Shown here: piece by piece, positions 47,950 through 57,500 of the stretch | Layout of the letters: each line of letters opens with the position of its first letter | Numbering within the stretch: position 1 is the first letter of the stretch | NCBI GenBank assembly: GCA_963555705.1 | Contig: OY743190.1 | Location: forward strand, 20,219,491 to 20,283,490 | From: Ligustrum vulgare | Lineage: Eukaryota; Streptophyta; Magnoliopsida; Lamiales; Oleaceae | Reading direction: 5' to 3' | Length of the DNA stretch: 64,000 nt | Made by a program: the position numbers and the translations under genes | The notes under the pieces: generated by a model | Databases searched by the model: none | The model's input: only the letters and a program-made list of their open reading frames with translations | Told to the model about the DNA's origin: nothing

Positions 47950-50900
47950 TATAGCAACCCAGAATTTTTATGCAATAAATAATTATTTTAATATTTAGAA
48001 AATTGAGTCGCTATTGTTTTGAAATTAATGCCGCGACGGATTCGTCTAGCCAAGTCAAGAAATATCGAATTTGTTCGATTTTAAATTAAATTTCCGAATT
48101 TCTAAAATTATGTTATTTTAATTGTTTATTCAAAGTATTATTTCAAAATCATTTTAAATTCCAAATTATTAAAGATATCTAATTAATTATCTTAAATTAA
48201 ACATTAGCCTAATTATGCTAGTATCCCATTAATTATTTTTATTCTTTCTTTTTCTTTTTAAATTATTTTCCTTTTCCATTCATCATCACTACCATCTCGG
48301 TTGAACACCACCACAATTCTCTCTTTATACCATTAGAATCTTCATCATTCATCACACACATGACAACCCACATTTTATTCCACCTTTACATCTAATATTC
48401 TCCAACATCATCATTTTCATCATCTTAATCGCCGAAAGCGTACATCTTCATCACCATCACAGGAATCAAAAACCACCAACACTGCCTACTTCACAACGCT
48501 GCCTAACAGTCACTGCCAATGCCAAACCTGCAAAACCACCAACCTCCAACTCACCACTTCCATCACGCCACTAATTCACCATTTTTGAAACCAATTCAAA
48601 CTCCCAATTTTTCCTCAACTCCAACCACTATCTCCATTCACAATAGCCTGCAATCTCCACCAACCTCACGACTGCCATTAACCTTGCCACTCCAAATCAA
48701 GCCACAACCACAACACAAATGAACCAACCACCAATCATCAGAATCAAACACCACCACTGCAACCCCTGTTTCCAGGCCACAGTCCAACACCACCACATTC
48801 TGATCCTTATCATCACCAATCCACCATCACAGCACAATCCTACAATCCAGTCAAACCACCCTGCCACTCGAATCGTAAATCACAACTGCCACCACCACCG
48901 CACGCAGTTAACCCAAAAATCAACCCAAACCCAAGAAACAGAGTAACCAGAAAATCACCTACCTCAAATGCCGGATTTTCGCCGGAAAAACCCCGACCTA
49001 GAATCTCGGATTTCAGCCCCAAATCGCACCAATCTCCGCCTTTCTTGCTACCACACCTTCCTCTTTGTTATCACCATTCAACGGCGGTGATACCGCCGTG
49101 GAATCACCTACGATTTTGCGCAGTACACGCCGGAGTTCCTTGCTTCCCTATCACCGTTCTGAAATCGCGAGAATGAGAGAGAGAGTGCTGAATGAGAGAG
49201 AGAGATGAAATCTAAGGATATTAATATTAATTTTCAGAATTTGCACTTTAAGCCCCCAAGTTTTGAAATGTTTCAAATCAACCCCTATGATTTTAAAACA
49301 ATCCAATTCAGTCCCTTTTAGTTTCAAAGGTTTTCAAATCAGTCCTTTCAGCTTTTAAACTTATCAATTTCAACCCTTAAGTTTTAAATGAGTTTTAATC
49401 AGTCCTATTGTTTTAAAATATATTATTTCAACCCTATTGTTTTGAGTTTCCGACTCAACTTTCAAAGTAATCATTTTAGTCCTTCAACTTTCAAAAGTAT
49501 TCATTTTAGTCCCTCAACTTTCAAAACATCAATTTTAGTCCTCAAATTATAATTTATCATTTTGAACTATATATTCGATAGAATAAAGTGACTTATTGGC
49601 TAAGACGAAGCGTACGGAGAATTTAACGAAATTGAAGTCATTCCCGCTCAACTTTGCACTCGTCGGATTTGAGGTAGACTCGCACTTATTAATTGATTTA
49701 AATTATGATTTCATATGAATGTCATGTGACTTGTGAAAGTCAATTTTTAAGAAAAACAAGTATGTTTTTATGAAAGGTAAATATACCTTATGTTGTTATG
49801 AAAAGTAAGTATGTTTTTATGAAAAGAAAATATACTTTATGTTTTACGAAAAGTAAGTATACCCTATGCTTCACGAAAATGTTTTTTTGGATCATTGCTA
49901 TGAAATCAATCTACCAAGATTGTTTTGGGTCCCATATGATAAGTTATGATATGTTAAGGGGACCGGAGTTTTAGTAGCGCTACACATAAGAATTCTTGCC
50001 ACCTAAGTTCGGTAACATTCTTGTGTCTCCTATGTTTATGAGGATTTGCCACGAAGTTCGGTAAAATTCCTATCTTTCCATATGTTTATGAGGATTTACC
50101 ACCTAAGTTCGGTAAAATTCCTGTCGCATATGTTTATGAGGATTTTGATCCTATCTTATGTTATGATGCAATTGATCCCTATGAATTTCAGAAAATTATG
50201 CTTGGTATACTTACTACATAAGAATTCTTACCACCTAAGTTCGGTAAAATTCTTATGTTTATGAGGATTTCGATTTTATCCTATGTTATGATGAAAACTT
50301 ACTGTTATTATGATTTTACTACATAAGAATTCTTACCACCTAAGTTCGGTAAAATTCTTATGTTTATGAGGATTTCAATCCTATCTTATGTTATGCTTTC
50401 AAAAGAAATTATGCTTGGCATAATTAAAATGTTTTATAAGTGTATGGTTTTCAAAGAACTGTTTTCAAAGAGATGTTTTCAAAGAGCATATGATTTGCAA
50501 AATATGTCCCGTGCTGTAATGCACAATATGAGTTTTATCAAGAGCCGTTTTATAAAGAAGCTCTATCAATGCCCGTTTTATAAAGAGCCGGGATTTATGT
50601 GTTTAATCATCTTATAAATTAAATTAATTTGCGATGAGTCTACTGAGTATTTCCCCCATGAAATACTCACCCTACTTTTTAACAGTTTTGCAGATTTCGG
50701 AGACGGTGGCGAGCGATGAATGATGGTGGCAATAATCGTTGAACGGTTGAAAGTTTGACGTTAATGATTTCCGTATTTTCCAAACAATCGAATAATTTAG
50801 AGAAGTTCATTTATTTGAGAAATTATGATATTGGCAATTTCTTTACAATATTAATGGTTCTATTTACTATTTCAAATGGTTTCATAAATGTTTTCAATTT

Positions 50901-51034
50901 TAGCGGCCATTACAGTTTATTTAATGTTGCCAAAAATGAATTTCAATTATTTCTTCCGCAAAAAAAATATTATTCGAAAAATTTAGACAGAAAATGACGT
51001 AGTGAATCGGGTATACGGAACTCGGGGCGCTACA
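47950..51034 (+). mobile_element. Left LTR, 3085 bp
   Basis: Repeated at 54388-57472 with a constant offset of 6438. No difference was found in the stretches compared, and every ORF translation within the two is the same. It contains CCACCA-rich sequence (48500-48900), a GA run near 49180, a stretch of many GTCCC...TTTCAAA lines (49250-49560), and a minisatellite at about 49998-50360. ORFs in it are compositional, not genes. Confidence 0.93.
49998..50360. repeat. LTR minisatellite with phrase CCACCTAAGTTCGGTAAAATTC
   Basis: Five copies of a phrase containing AAGTTCGGTAAAATTC, each followed by a TATGTTTATGAGGATTT phrase. The same array is in the right LTR at about 56436-56798. Confidence 0.88.
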
Positions 51035-51037
51035 AGT

Positions 51038-51050
51038 TGGTATCAGAGAT
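51038..51050 (+). promoter_or_regulatory. Primer binding site (initiator Met tRNA)
   Basis: TGGTATCAGAGAT begins three bases after the LTR end at 51034. It sets the sense direction of the element as plus, opposite to the two ORFs inside. Confidence 0.88.
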
Positions 51051-52002
51051 AGTCTGCGTTTCTGTAGACTGGAAAAATTTTCAAAAAGAATTTTCAAGAA
51101 ACATTTTCCATTATAAAATTTTATTGATGAAGATTGCCACTGCCATCATTCGTTCCACCAACTCCGAGGTAAAGAAGTTTATGATGTTTAAAGTTATTTC
51201 AGTATTTCGAATACTCATTTTATTGATTTATGAGAAAGAATGAAGAGTATTTCGGATACTTATGATTTATGAGAAATAAGAATGTATTTCTTCGAAAATA
51301 ATGATGTTGTTATGCTTTGTCATAACTTATATGCTTTAATGTATGATTATGAGAAATTTTTTTTAAAGAAAACGAGTGTTGAGCATAATGGGAATAATAT
51401 GATTTTATTGAGAATTAAGTAATGGATATTATGTTGAGTTAATTTATATTGCCTCTATGTTGAAGAGAAATTTATTATGAAGTTTGGCTTTGTGAATAAA
51501 TTTTGGGAATATGATTTATGGCATATATTTATAAGTATGAGTAACTTTTGAGCCAATTAAGGTATGAAAGGAAGTAATATTGTGATATTGAAAAATATGA
51601 TTTGAAATTTCTATGTTGAGGAATTATGAATTGAATTATGGGATATTTTGATGATATTGAAGTGTTGGAATCGTTTTCAATATTTTTAGATCGTTGTGAT
51701 CAAATGTGGAGTTATTTATTATTGTGAGTTATGAAGTATGCTTATGGTTTGGATAAGTCCAAATTACAAGGGAGACTCTATCCAGAATTTTATCATTTGG
51801 AATTAAGAGCATAATATGATAAGCATCTACTAAAGGAATTAAGTTTAGACATGCAAGTTCATTTACATCAAACGAGATTTAGTAGATGATAACAGAGATT
51901 TTATTATTTTCTCATAAGGAGAACACACAAGAGTCACACTGGAAAGGAAATACATGAAACACATGAAAGCATAAGAGAAAAACATGGAAGGATCCTCAGA
52001 AT
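51051..52002 (+). other. 5' internal region, non-coding
   Basis: AT-rich with no supported ORF. It starts with a short open stretch around MKIATAIIRSTNSEV at 51127, followed by GAGGTAAAG, a possible splice donor or gag relic. The phrase AAGTCCAAATTACAAGGGAGACTCT at about 51757 also occurs in the solo LTR near 31206, so element sequence reaches at least to 51785; the captured piece probably starts after that. Confidence 0.55.
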
Positions 52003-52215
52003 GAGAGATGTGTTTCCGGAGTAGCCGTATCCTACCACCTCTGATCTTTTGAGGAAATAAAGAAACCTTCAAAGAGGTGTGTTTCGAGAGTAAGAATACT
52101 CCGTAATCTACCACCTGGAATCTTTGAAGTACACACAAGATTTAAACATTAAGGAAATCCTAGTAAATGGAGGGGTGTCTCGAGAGTGAGAATACTCCGT
52201 ACTCTACCCCCACCT
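52003..52215. repeat. Three imperfect repeats beyond the LOG stop codon
   Basis: A phrase like GTGTxTCGAGAGTxAGAATACTCCGTA followed by CTACC(A)CC occurs at about 52010 (degenerate), 52077 and 52170, each with an ATTCTAAGA/ATCTTTGA-type tail. They lie just downstream of the LOG ORF on its strand. Confidence 0.7.
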
Positions 52216-52225
52216 ATTCTAAGAT

Positions 52226-52879
52226 TCAAAGAGTTAAGTTTACATTAACCGGACTCCATTTTCGCTTGATTCCCCTTCCTTGCGACCAATCTATCTTAAC
52301 CCCTGCTGGATCTTGTATTGAGATATATGACTGCAGCTTATCCAGTAGTTCATCAATAGTAGGAGCAGAAATAAGAAGCCTTCTGGAAAATGGAGAGATG
52401 AATCCCTGTTCCACAGCATAATCAAGAAAGGTTAACAAACCATCAAAGAAATTGTTAACATTCAGAAGCCCAATAGGTTTAGTATGGAGATCTAGTTGAG
52501 CCCACGAGGTAATGTTAAAAATTTCTTCTAAGGTACCAAAACCTCCGGGCAGGGCAATAAAGGCATCAGAACCATATAGCATACAAGTTATGCGTTCATG
52601 GATGGATAAAGTTTGAACTTCATGCCCTCGTGTTTTGCCTGCAACATCTACCAAAGGGACAGGTATAACACCGATTACTTTTGATTTCTCTGCAAGAGCA
52701 GATTGGGAAACACAACCCATTAGACCACTGCTACCACCCCCATACACAAGAGTGATACCTTTTTCCCCCAGTTTCTTTCCAAGATCTACAGCCGCTTCTA
52801 GATAACCGAAGCCTTTCCCTACTTTTGATCCACAAAATACACAAATAGTTTTGATCTGTCGAAGTTTTGGTGCTTCCAT
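52226..52879 (-). CDS. LOG: LOG-type cytokinin riboside 5'-monophosphate phosphoribohydrolase, intronless
   Basis: 217 residues, intact, the usual length of plant LOG enzymes, which release active cytokinin bases from nucleotide precursors in one step. Visible are a Rossmann-like start (TICVFCGS, residues 11-18), GGGSSGLMG (47-55), the catalytic Arg in SIHERITCM (R96) and the family signature PGGFGTLEE (111-119) with its Glu. The Lys after that Arg, usual in LOG, is replaced. The body continues SWAQLDLHTKPIGLLN and EQGFISP; the basic tail GRGIKRKW is unusual. Host LOG genes have several introns; this has none and lies antisense in an LTR retrotransposon, so it looks like a captured processed copy. 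A TATTTAAA box (52955-52962) is 76 bases upstream of the ATG. Whether it is expressed is unknown. Confidence 0.88.
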   Translation of the reverse strand: MEAPKLRQIKTICVFCGSKVGKGFGYLEAAVDLGKKLGEKGITLVYGGGSSGLMGCVSQSALAEKSKVIGVIPVPLVDVAGKTRGHEVQTLSIHERITCMLYGSDAFIALPGGFGTLEEIFNITSWAQLDLHTKPIGLLNVNNFFDGLLTFLDYAVEQGFISPFSRRLLISAPTIDELLDKLQSYISIQDPAGVKIDWSQGRGIKRKWSPVNVNLTL

Positions 52880-52954
52880 CTTTGATAGTAAAGAAGGGAA
52901 AACTTACGAAGAAGATGTGATTTTGGGATGCCTGAACTATGAAATATGTTTGGC

Positions 52955-52962
52955 TATTTAAA
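52955..52962 (-). promoter_or_regulatory. TATA-like box upstream of LOG ORF
   Basis: On the gene strand GGCTTTAAATAGCC, about 76 bases before the ATG, followed by a plausible leader with CATCTTCTTCG and a CAAAG-ATGG start context. A similar box lies before the other ORF. Confidence 0.45.
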
Positions 52963-52967
52963 GCCGG

Positions 52968-53000
<33 letters not shown>
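52968..53000. repeat. A run of 33
   Basis: Poly(A) on the plus strand, hence poly(T) on the ORF strand, between the two ORFs. It is in the wrong orientation to be the tail of either ORF's mRNA. It could be the tail of a plus-strand transcript or a simple slippage tract. Confidence 0.95.
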
Positions 53001-53003
<3 letters not shown>

Positions 53004-53110
53004 ACTGTTTTTGATTGATTCTGAAAAAGTAAAGATTTACTTTTGACAAAATCAGCCCACTTTTGAATATTTTTATCGTATCGAGGCTGTCACCTTTCGG
53101 CGATTTAATA

Positions 53111-53200
53111 TTTATTTCCAGCTTTATCAAACCTCGAGAAAGGAAAATATATTTATTTCCAGCTTTATCAAACCTCGAGAAAAGAAATATATATTTTATT
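53111..53200. repeat. Two direct copies of a 41-bp unit
   Basis: TTTATTTCCAGCTTTATCAA followed by ACCTCGAGAAA occurs at 53111 and 53152. It lies downstream of the cysteine-rich ORF stop on its strand. Confidence 0.88.
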
Positions 53201-53251
53201 TCCAAAACGCGTGAAAGAAAGCAGCAAAATATTTTAAAAAAAAGATTTACC

Positions 53252-53818
53252 TTATATCATTGCTGAACTGCCAGAAGCCTCATTTTGTAAAACAGACTGG
53301 CAAACAGGATCTTTCAATATTATATTTTGGAGACTATAACGATTTTTGTCCTCGTTAAACTGAGCGTATAAGGAGAGAAGTTCACGTTGTACATAACCAC
53401 TTGGGTGCGTCTCAAGAGTCAGTCGAATATCATCCAAAGACTCCTTACTCAGTCCACCCTTTATGAATTCGATTTTATCATCCCGATTAGTAGAAGAATA
53501 TCCTACTGATTTGCAACGTGTATTACAGTTCCAACGAGCACATTTGTAGCAACCACCCAGTCTTTTTGCTCTTCGTTTCTTTGCGAACGTGCTTTTGCCT
53601 AAACCAGGCATATGTTTTGGAAATGTTGATGGTAATTCACCAGATAGTCGAACCTTTGCTTCTATCAACCAGCGAACATCTTCTGGAATATCATGAGCCA
53701 TTAGCAACCTCAATCTTTCGAGCCTTATTTTATAGATCTTTCTCAGATCATTCATAGGAAGACTGGAATAATACTTGCGAATGTTAGAAAGAATGATATC
53801 CATTGTTTGATGATTCAA
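53252..53818 (-). CDS. Basic cysteine-rich protein resembling betaflexivirus nucleic-acid-binding proteins
   Basis: 188 residues, intact; a second start at residue 6 (53803) may be the real one. Residues 1-60 are predicted helical and charged. Then come STFAKKRRAKR (76-86), a basic run directly before a cysteine cluster C90-x2-C93-x4-C98-x3-C102, and a KIEFIKGG block (115-122). A basic stretch, a four-Cys finger and a hydrophobic follow-on in that order recall the nucleic-acid-binding proteins encoded at the 3' end of Betaflexiviridae such as vitiviruses and carlaviruses, several of which suppress silencing. The C-terminal 60 residues (ending NEASGSSAMI) are unfamiliar. The likeness is from memory of motif order, not a search. 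It sits 372 bases upstream of the LOG ORF on the same strand. Confidence 0.5.
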   Translation of the reverse strand: MNHQTMDIILSNIRKYYSSLPMNDLRKIYKIRLERLRLLMAHDIPEDVRWLIEAKVRLSGELPSTFPKHMPGLGKSTFAKKRRAKRLGGCYKCARWNCNTRCKSVGYSSTNRDDKIEFIKGGLSKESLDDIRLTLETHPSGYVQRELLSLYAQFNEDKNRYSLQNIILKDPVCQSVLQNEASGSSAMI

Positions 53819-53835
53819 CCTCTTCTCAGCATGAA

Positions 53836-53846
53836 CTATTTAAAAG
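53836..53846 (-). promoter_or_regulatory. TATA-like box upstream of cysteine-rich ORF
   Basis: CTTTTAAATAG on the gene strand, about 20 bases before the first ATG and about 35 before the second. It resembles the box before the LOG ORF (CTTTAAATAG). The short distance favours use of the second ATG, if it is a real promoter. Confidence 0.4.
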
Positions 53847-53849
53847 CGC

Positions 53850-54387
53850 AAAGGATCTGAGTGAATCCGCGTGATGTTGTGACCAGCAAGAAAGCGCAGG
53901 ATTATTTTAATGAAAAGAGGAGACAAGAAGTAATGCGCTGTTAAATTTTATCGATAAAGGAGATTTGATTGGAGATTTGGAATATTTTCTTGGATTATGG
54001 GTACTGATATTTTGTTTTAATAATGATAATCTTGGTATAGTGTGATGATACGTGGAAAGTAAAATGAGTACCGTATTGAATCAGAATTCATACGTATATA
54101 CAAGTGAAAGAAATACTTTGCAGGAAATGTGGTGACATTTAAGTATATAATCTTAGTTTTGGGAGATATTTGTTTACTGAATTTTGGGTTACAAATATTG
54201 GAAAGATAAGTTGATGATATTATGTTGATATGTTTGGGTATTTTACGTAGAGAAAATATTCAGGAATTGTTTTGATTATTTTGAGAATATTCGATGATAA
54301 GAAGAAGAGATTCTGATTAAGTATTCAGAAATTATAAGATTAAGTAAGTTTAATTTCGAGGACGAAATTATTTTAAGGAGGTAAGAT
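53850..54387 (+). other. 3' internal region and polypurine tract
   Basis: No supported ORF. It ends TTTCGAGGACGAAATTATTT and TTAAGGAGGTAAGAT (54372-54387) directly before the right LTR; the purine-rich part is the polypurine tract. The phrase is typical of the 3' end of Tekay/Del-type internal regions. Confidence 0.75.
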
Positions 54388-57300
54388 TATAGCAACCCAG
54401 AATTTTTATGCAATAAATAATTATTTTAATATTTAGAAAATTGAGTCGCTATTGTTTTGAAATTAATGCCGCGACGGATTCGTCTAGCCAAGTCAAGAAA
54501 TATCGAATTTGTTCGATTTTAAATTAAATTTCCGAATTTCTAAAATTATGTTATTTTAATTGTTTATTCAAAGTATTATTTCAAAATCATTTTAAATTCC
54601 AAATTATTAAAGATATCTAATTAATTATCTTAAATTAAACATTAGCCTAATTATGCTAGTATCCCATTAATTATTTTTATTCTTTCTTTTTCTTTTTAAA
54701 TTATTTTCCTTTTCCATTCATCATCACTACCATCTCGGTTGAACACCACCACAATTCTCTCTTTATACCATTAGAATCTTCATCATTCATCACACACATG
54801 ACAACCCACATTTTATTCCACCTTTACATCTAATATTCTCCAACATCATCATTTTCATCATCTTAATCGCCGAAAGCGTACATCTTCATCACCATCACAG
54901 GAATCAAAAACCACCAACACTGCCTACTTCACAACGCTGCCTAACAGTCACTGCCAATGCCAAACCTGCAAAACCACCAACCTCCAACTCACCACTTCCA
55001 TCACGCCACTAATTCACCATTTTTGAAACCAATTCAAACTCCCAATTTTTCCTCAACTCCAACCACTATCTCCATTCACAATAGCCTGCAATCTCCACCA
55101 ACCTCACGACTGCCATTAACCTTGCCACTCCAAATCAAGCCACAACCACAACACAAATGAACCAACCACCAATCATCAGAATCAAACACCACCACTGCAA
55201 CCCCTGTTTCCAGGCCACAGTCCAACACCACCACATTCTGATCCTTATCATCACCAATCCACCATCACAGCACAATCCTACAATCCAGTCAAACCACCCT
55301 GCCACTCGAATCGTAAATCACAACTGCCACCACCACCGCACGCAGTTAACCCAAAAATCAACCCAAACCCAAGAAACAGAGTAACCAGAAAATCACCTAC
55401 CTCAAATGCCGGATTTTCGCCGGAAAAACCCCGACCTAGAATCTCGGATTTCAGCCCCAAATCGCACCAATCTCCGCCTTTCTTGCTACCACACCTTCCT
55501 CTTTGTTATCACCATTCAACGGCGGTGATACCGCCGTGGAATCACCTACGATTTTGCGCAGTACACGCCGGAGTTCCTTGCTTCCCTATCACCGTTCTGA
55601 AATCGCGAGAATGAGAGAGAGAGTGCTGAATGAGAGAGAGAGATGAAATCTAAGGATATTAATATTAATTTTCAGAATTTGCACTTTAAGCCCCCAAGTT
55701 TTGAAATGTTTCAAATCAACCCCTATGATTTTAAAACAATCCAATTCAGTCCCTTTTAGTTTCAAAGGTTTTCAAATCAGTCCTTTCAGCTTTTAAACTT
55801 ATCAATTTCAACCCTTAAGTTTTAAATGAGTTTTAATCAGTCCTATTGTTTTAAAATATATTATTTCAACCCTATTGTTTTGAGTTTCCGACTCAACTTT
55901 CAAAGTAATCATTTTAGTCCTTCAACTTTCAAAAGTATTCATTTTAGTCCCTCAACTTTCAAAACATCAATTTTAGTCCTCAAATTATAATTTATCATTT
56001 TGAACTATATATTCGATAGAATAAAGTGACTTATTGGCTAAGACGAAGCGTACGGAGAATTTAACGAAATTGAAGTCATTCCCGCTCAACTTTGCACTCG
56101 TCGGATTTGAGGTAGACTCGCACTTATTAATTGATTTAAATTATGATTTCATATGAATGTCATGTGACTTGTGAAAGTCAATTTTTAAGAAAAACAAGTA
56201 TGTTTTTATGAAAGGTAAATATACCTTATGTTGTTATGAAAAGTAAGTATGTTTTTATGAAAAGAAAATATACTTTATGTTTTACGAAAAGTAAGTATAC
56301 CCTATGCTTCACGAAAATGTTTTTTTGGATCATTGCTATGAAATCAATCTACCAAGATTGTTTTGGGTCCCATATGATAAGTTATGATATGTTAAGGGGA
56401 CCGGAGTTTTAGTAGCGCTACACATAAGAATTCTTGCCACCTAAGTTCGGTAACATTCTTGTGTCTCCTATGTTTATGAGGATTTGCCACGAAGTTCGGT
56501 AAAATTCCTATCTTTCCATATGTTTATGAGGATTTACCACCTAAGTTCGGTAAAATTCCTGTCGCATATGTTTATGAGGATTTTGATCCTATCTTATGTT
56601 ATGATGCAATTGATCCCTATGAATTTCAGAAAATTATGCTTGGTATACTTACTACATAAGAATTCTTACCACCTAAGTTCGGTAAAATTCTTATGTTTAT
56701 GAGGATTTCGATTTTATCCTATGTTATGATGAAAACTTACTGTTATTATGATTTTACTACATAAGAATTCTTACCACCTAAGTTCGGTAAAATTCTTATG
56801 TTTATGAGGATTTCAATCCTATCTTATGTTATGCTTTCAAAAGAAATTATGCTTGGCATAATTAAAATGTTTTATAAGTGTATGGTTTTCAAAGAACTGT
56901 TTTCAAAGAGATGTTTTCAAAGAGCATATGATTTGCAAAATATGTCCCGTGCTGTAATGCACAATATGAGTTTTATCAAGAGCCGTTTTATAAAGAAGCT
57001 CTATCAATGCCCGTTTTATAAAGAGCCGGGATTTATGTGTTTAATCATCTTATAAATTAAATTAATTTGCGATGAGTCTACTGAGTATTTCCCCCATGAA
57101 ATACTCACCCTACTTTTTAACAGTTTTGCAGATTTCGGAGACGGTGGCGAGCGATGAATGATGGTGGCAATAATCGTTGAACGGTTGAAAGTTTGACGTT
57201 AATGATTTCCGTATTTTCCAAACAATCGAATAATTTAGAGAAGTTCATTTATTTGAGAAATTATGATATTGGCAATTTCTTTACAATATTAATGGTTCTA

Positions 57301-57472
57301 TTTACTATTTCAAATGGTTTCATAAATGTTTTCAATTTTAGCGGCCATTACAGTTTATTTAATGTTGCCAAAAATGAATTTCAATTATTTCTTCCGCAAA
57401 AAAAATATTATTCGAAAAATTTAGACAGAAAATGACGTAGTGAATCGGGTATACGGAACTCGGGGCGCTACA
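54388..57472 (+). mobile_element. Right LTR, 3085 bp
   Basis: Same as 47950-51034 at an offset of 6438 throughout. Followed by AAATA at 57473-57477. Confidence 0.93.
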
Positions 57473-57477
57473 AAATA

Positions 57478-57500
57478 AGCATATAAAATACACTTATCCA
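57478..57500 (-). mobile_element. Shared central LTR, first 23 bases
   Basis: On the minus strand TGGATAAGTG from 57500, cut from the rest of the LTR at 47949 by the 9.5-kb insertion. Confidence 0.7.

Larger units (their letters stand above)
47945..57477 (+). mobile_element. Young non-autonomous LTR retrotransposon carrying two captured ORFs
   Basis: The element is 47950-57472, with AAATA duplicated at 47945-47949 and 57473-57477. Both LTRs are 3085 bp, open TATAGCAACCC (canonical TG changed to TA in both) and end GGGGCGCTACA. The internal region is 3353 bp with a primer site for initiator Met tRNA and a polypurine tract, but no gag or pol. It holds two intact minus-strand ORFs instead. The internal ends look like Tekay/Del elements (TTTCGAGGACGAAATTATTT before the polypurine tract). 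The proteins to move it must come from a related autonomous element. Confidence 0.93.

Noticed and set aside
48519..48946. Pro/His/Asn-rich ORFs duplicated at 54957-55384, as secreted peptides
   Set aside because: They are identical parts of the two LTRs, arising from a CCA-rich tract, with no signal peptide or conserved core.
50046..50997. ORFs over the LTR minisatellite and LTR end (also 56484-57435)
   Set aside because: Compositional ORFs across tandem repeats; present only because the LTR is duplicated.
52968..53000. Poly(A) tail of a captured mRNA for one of the two ORFs
   Set aside because: It is on the strand opposite to both ORFs and lies between them, so it cannot be the tail of either transcript.
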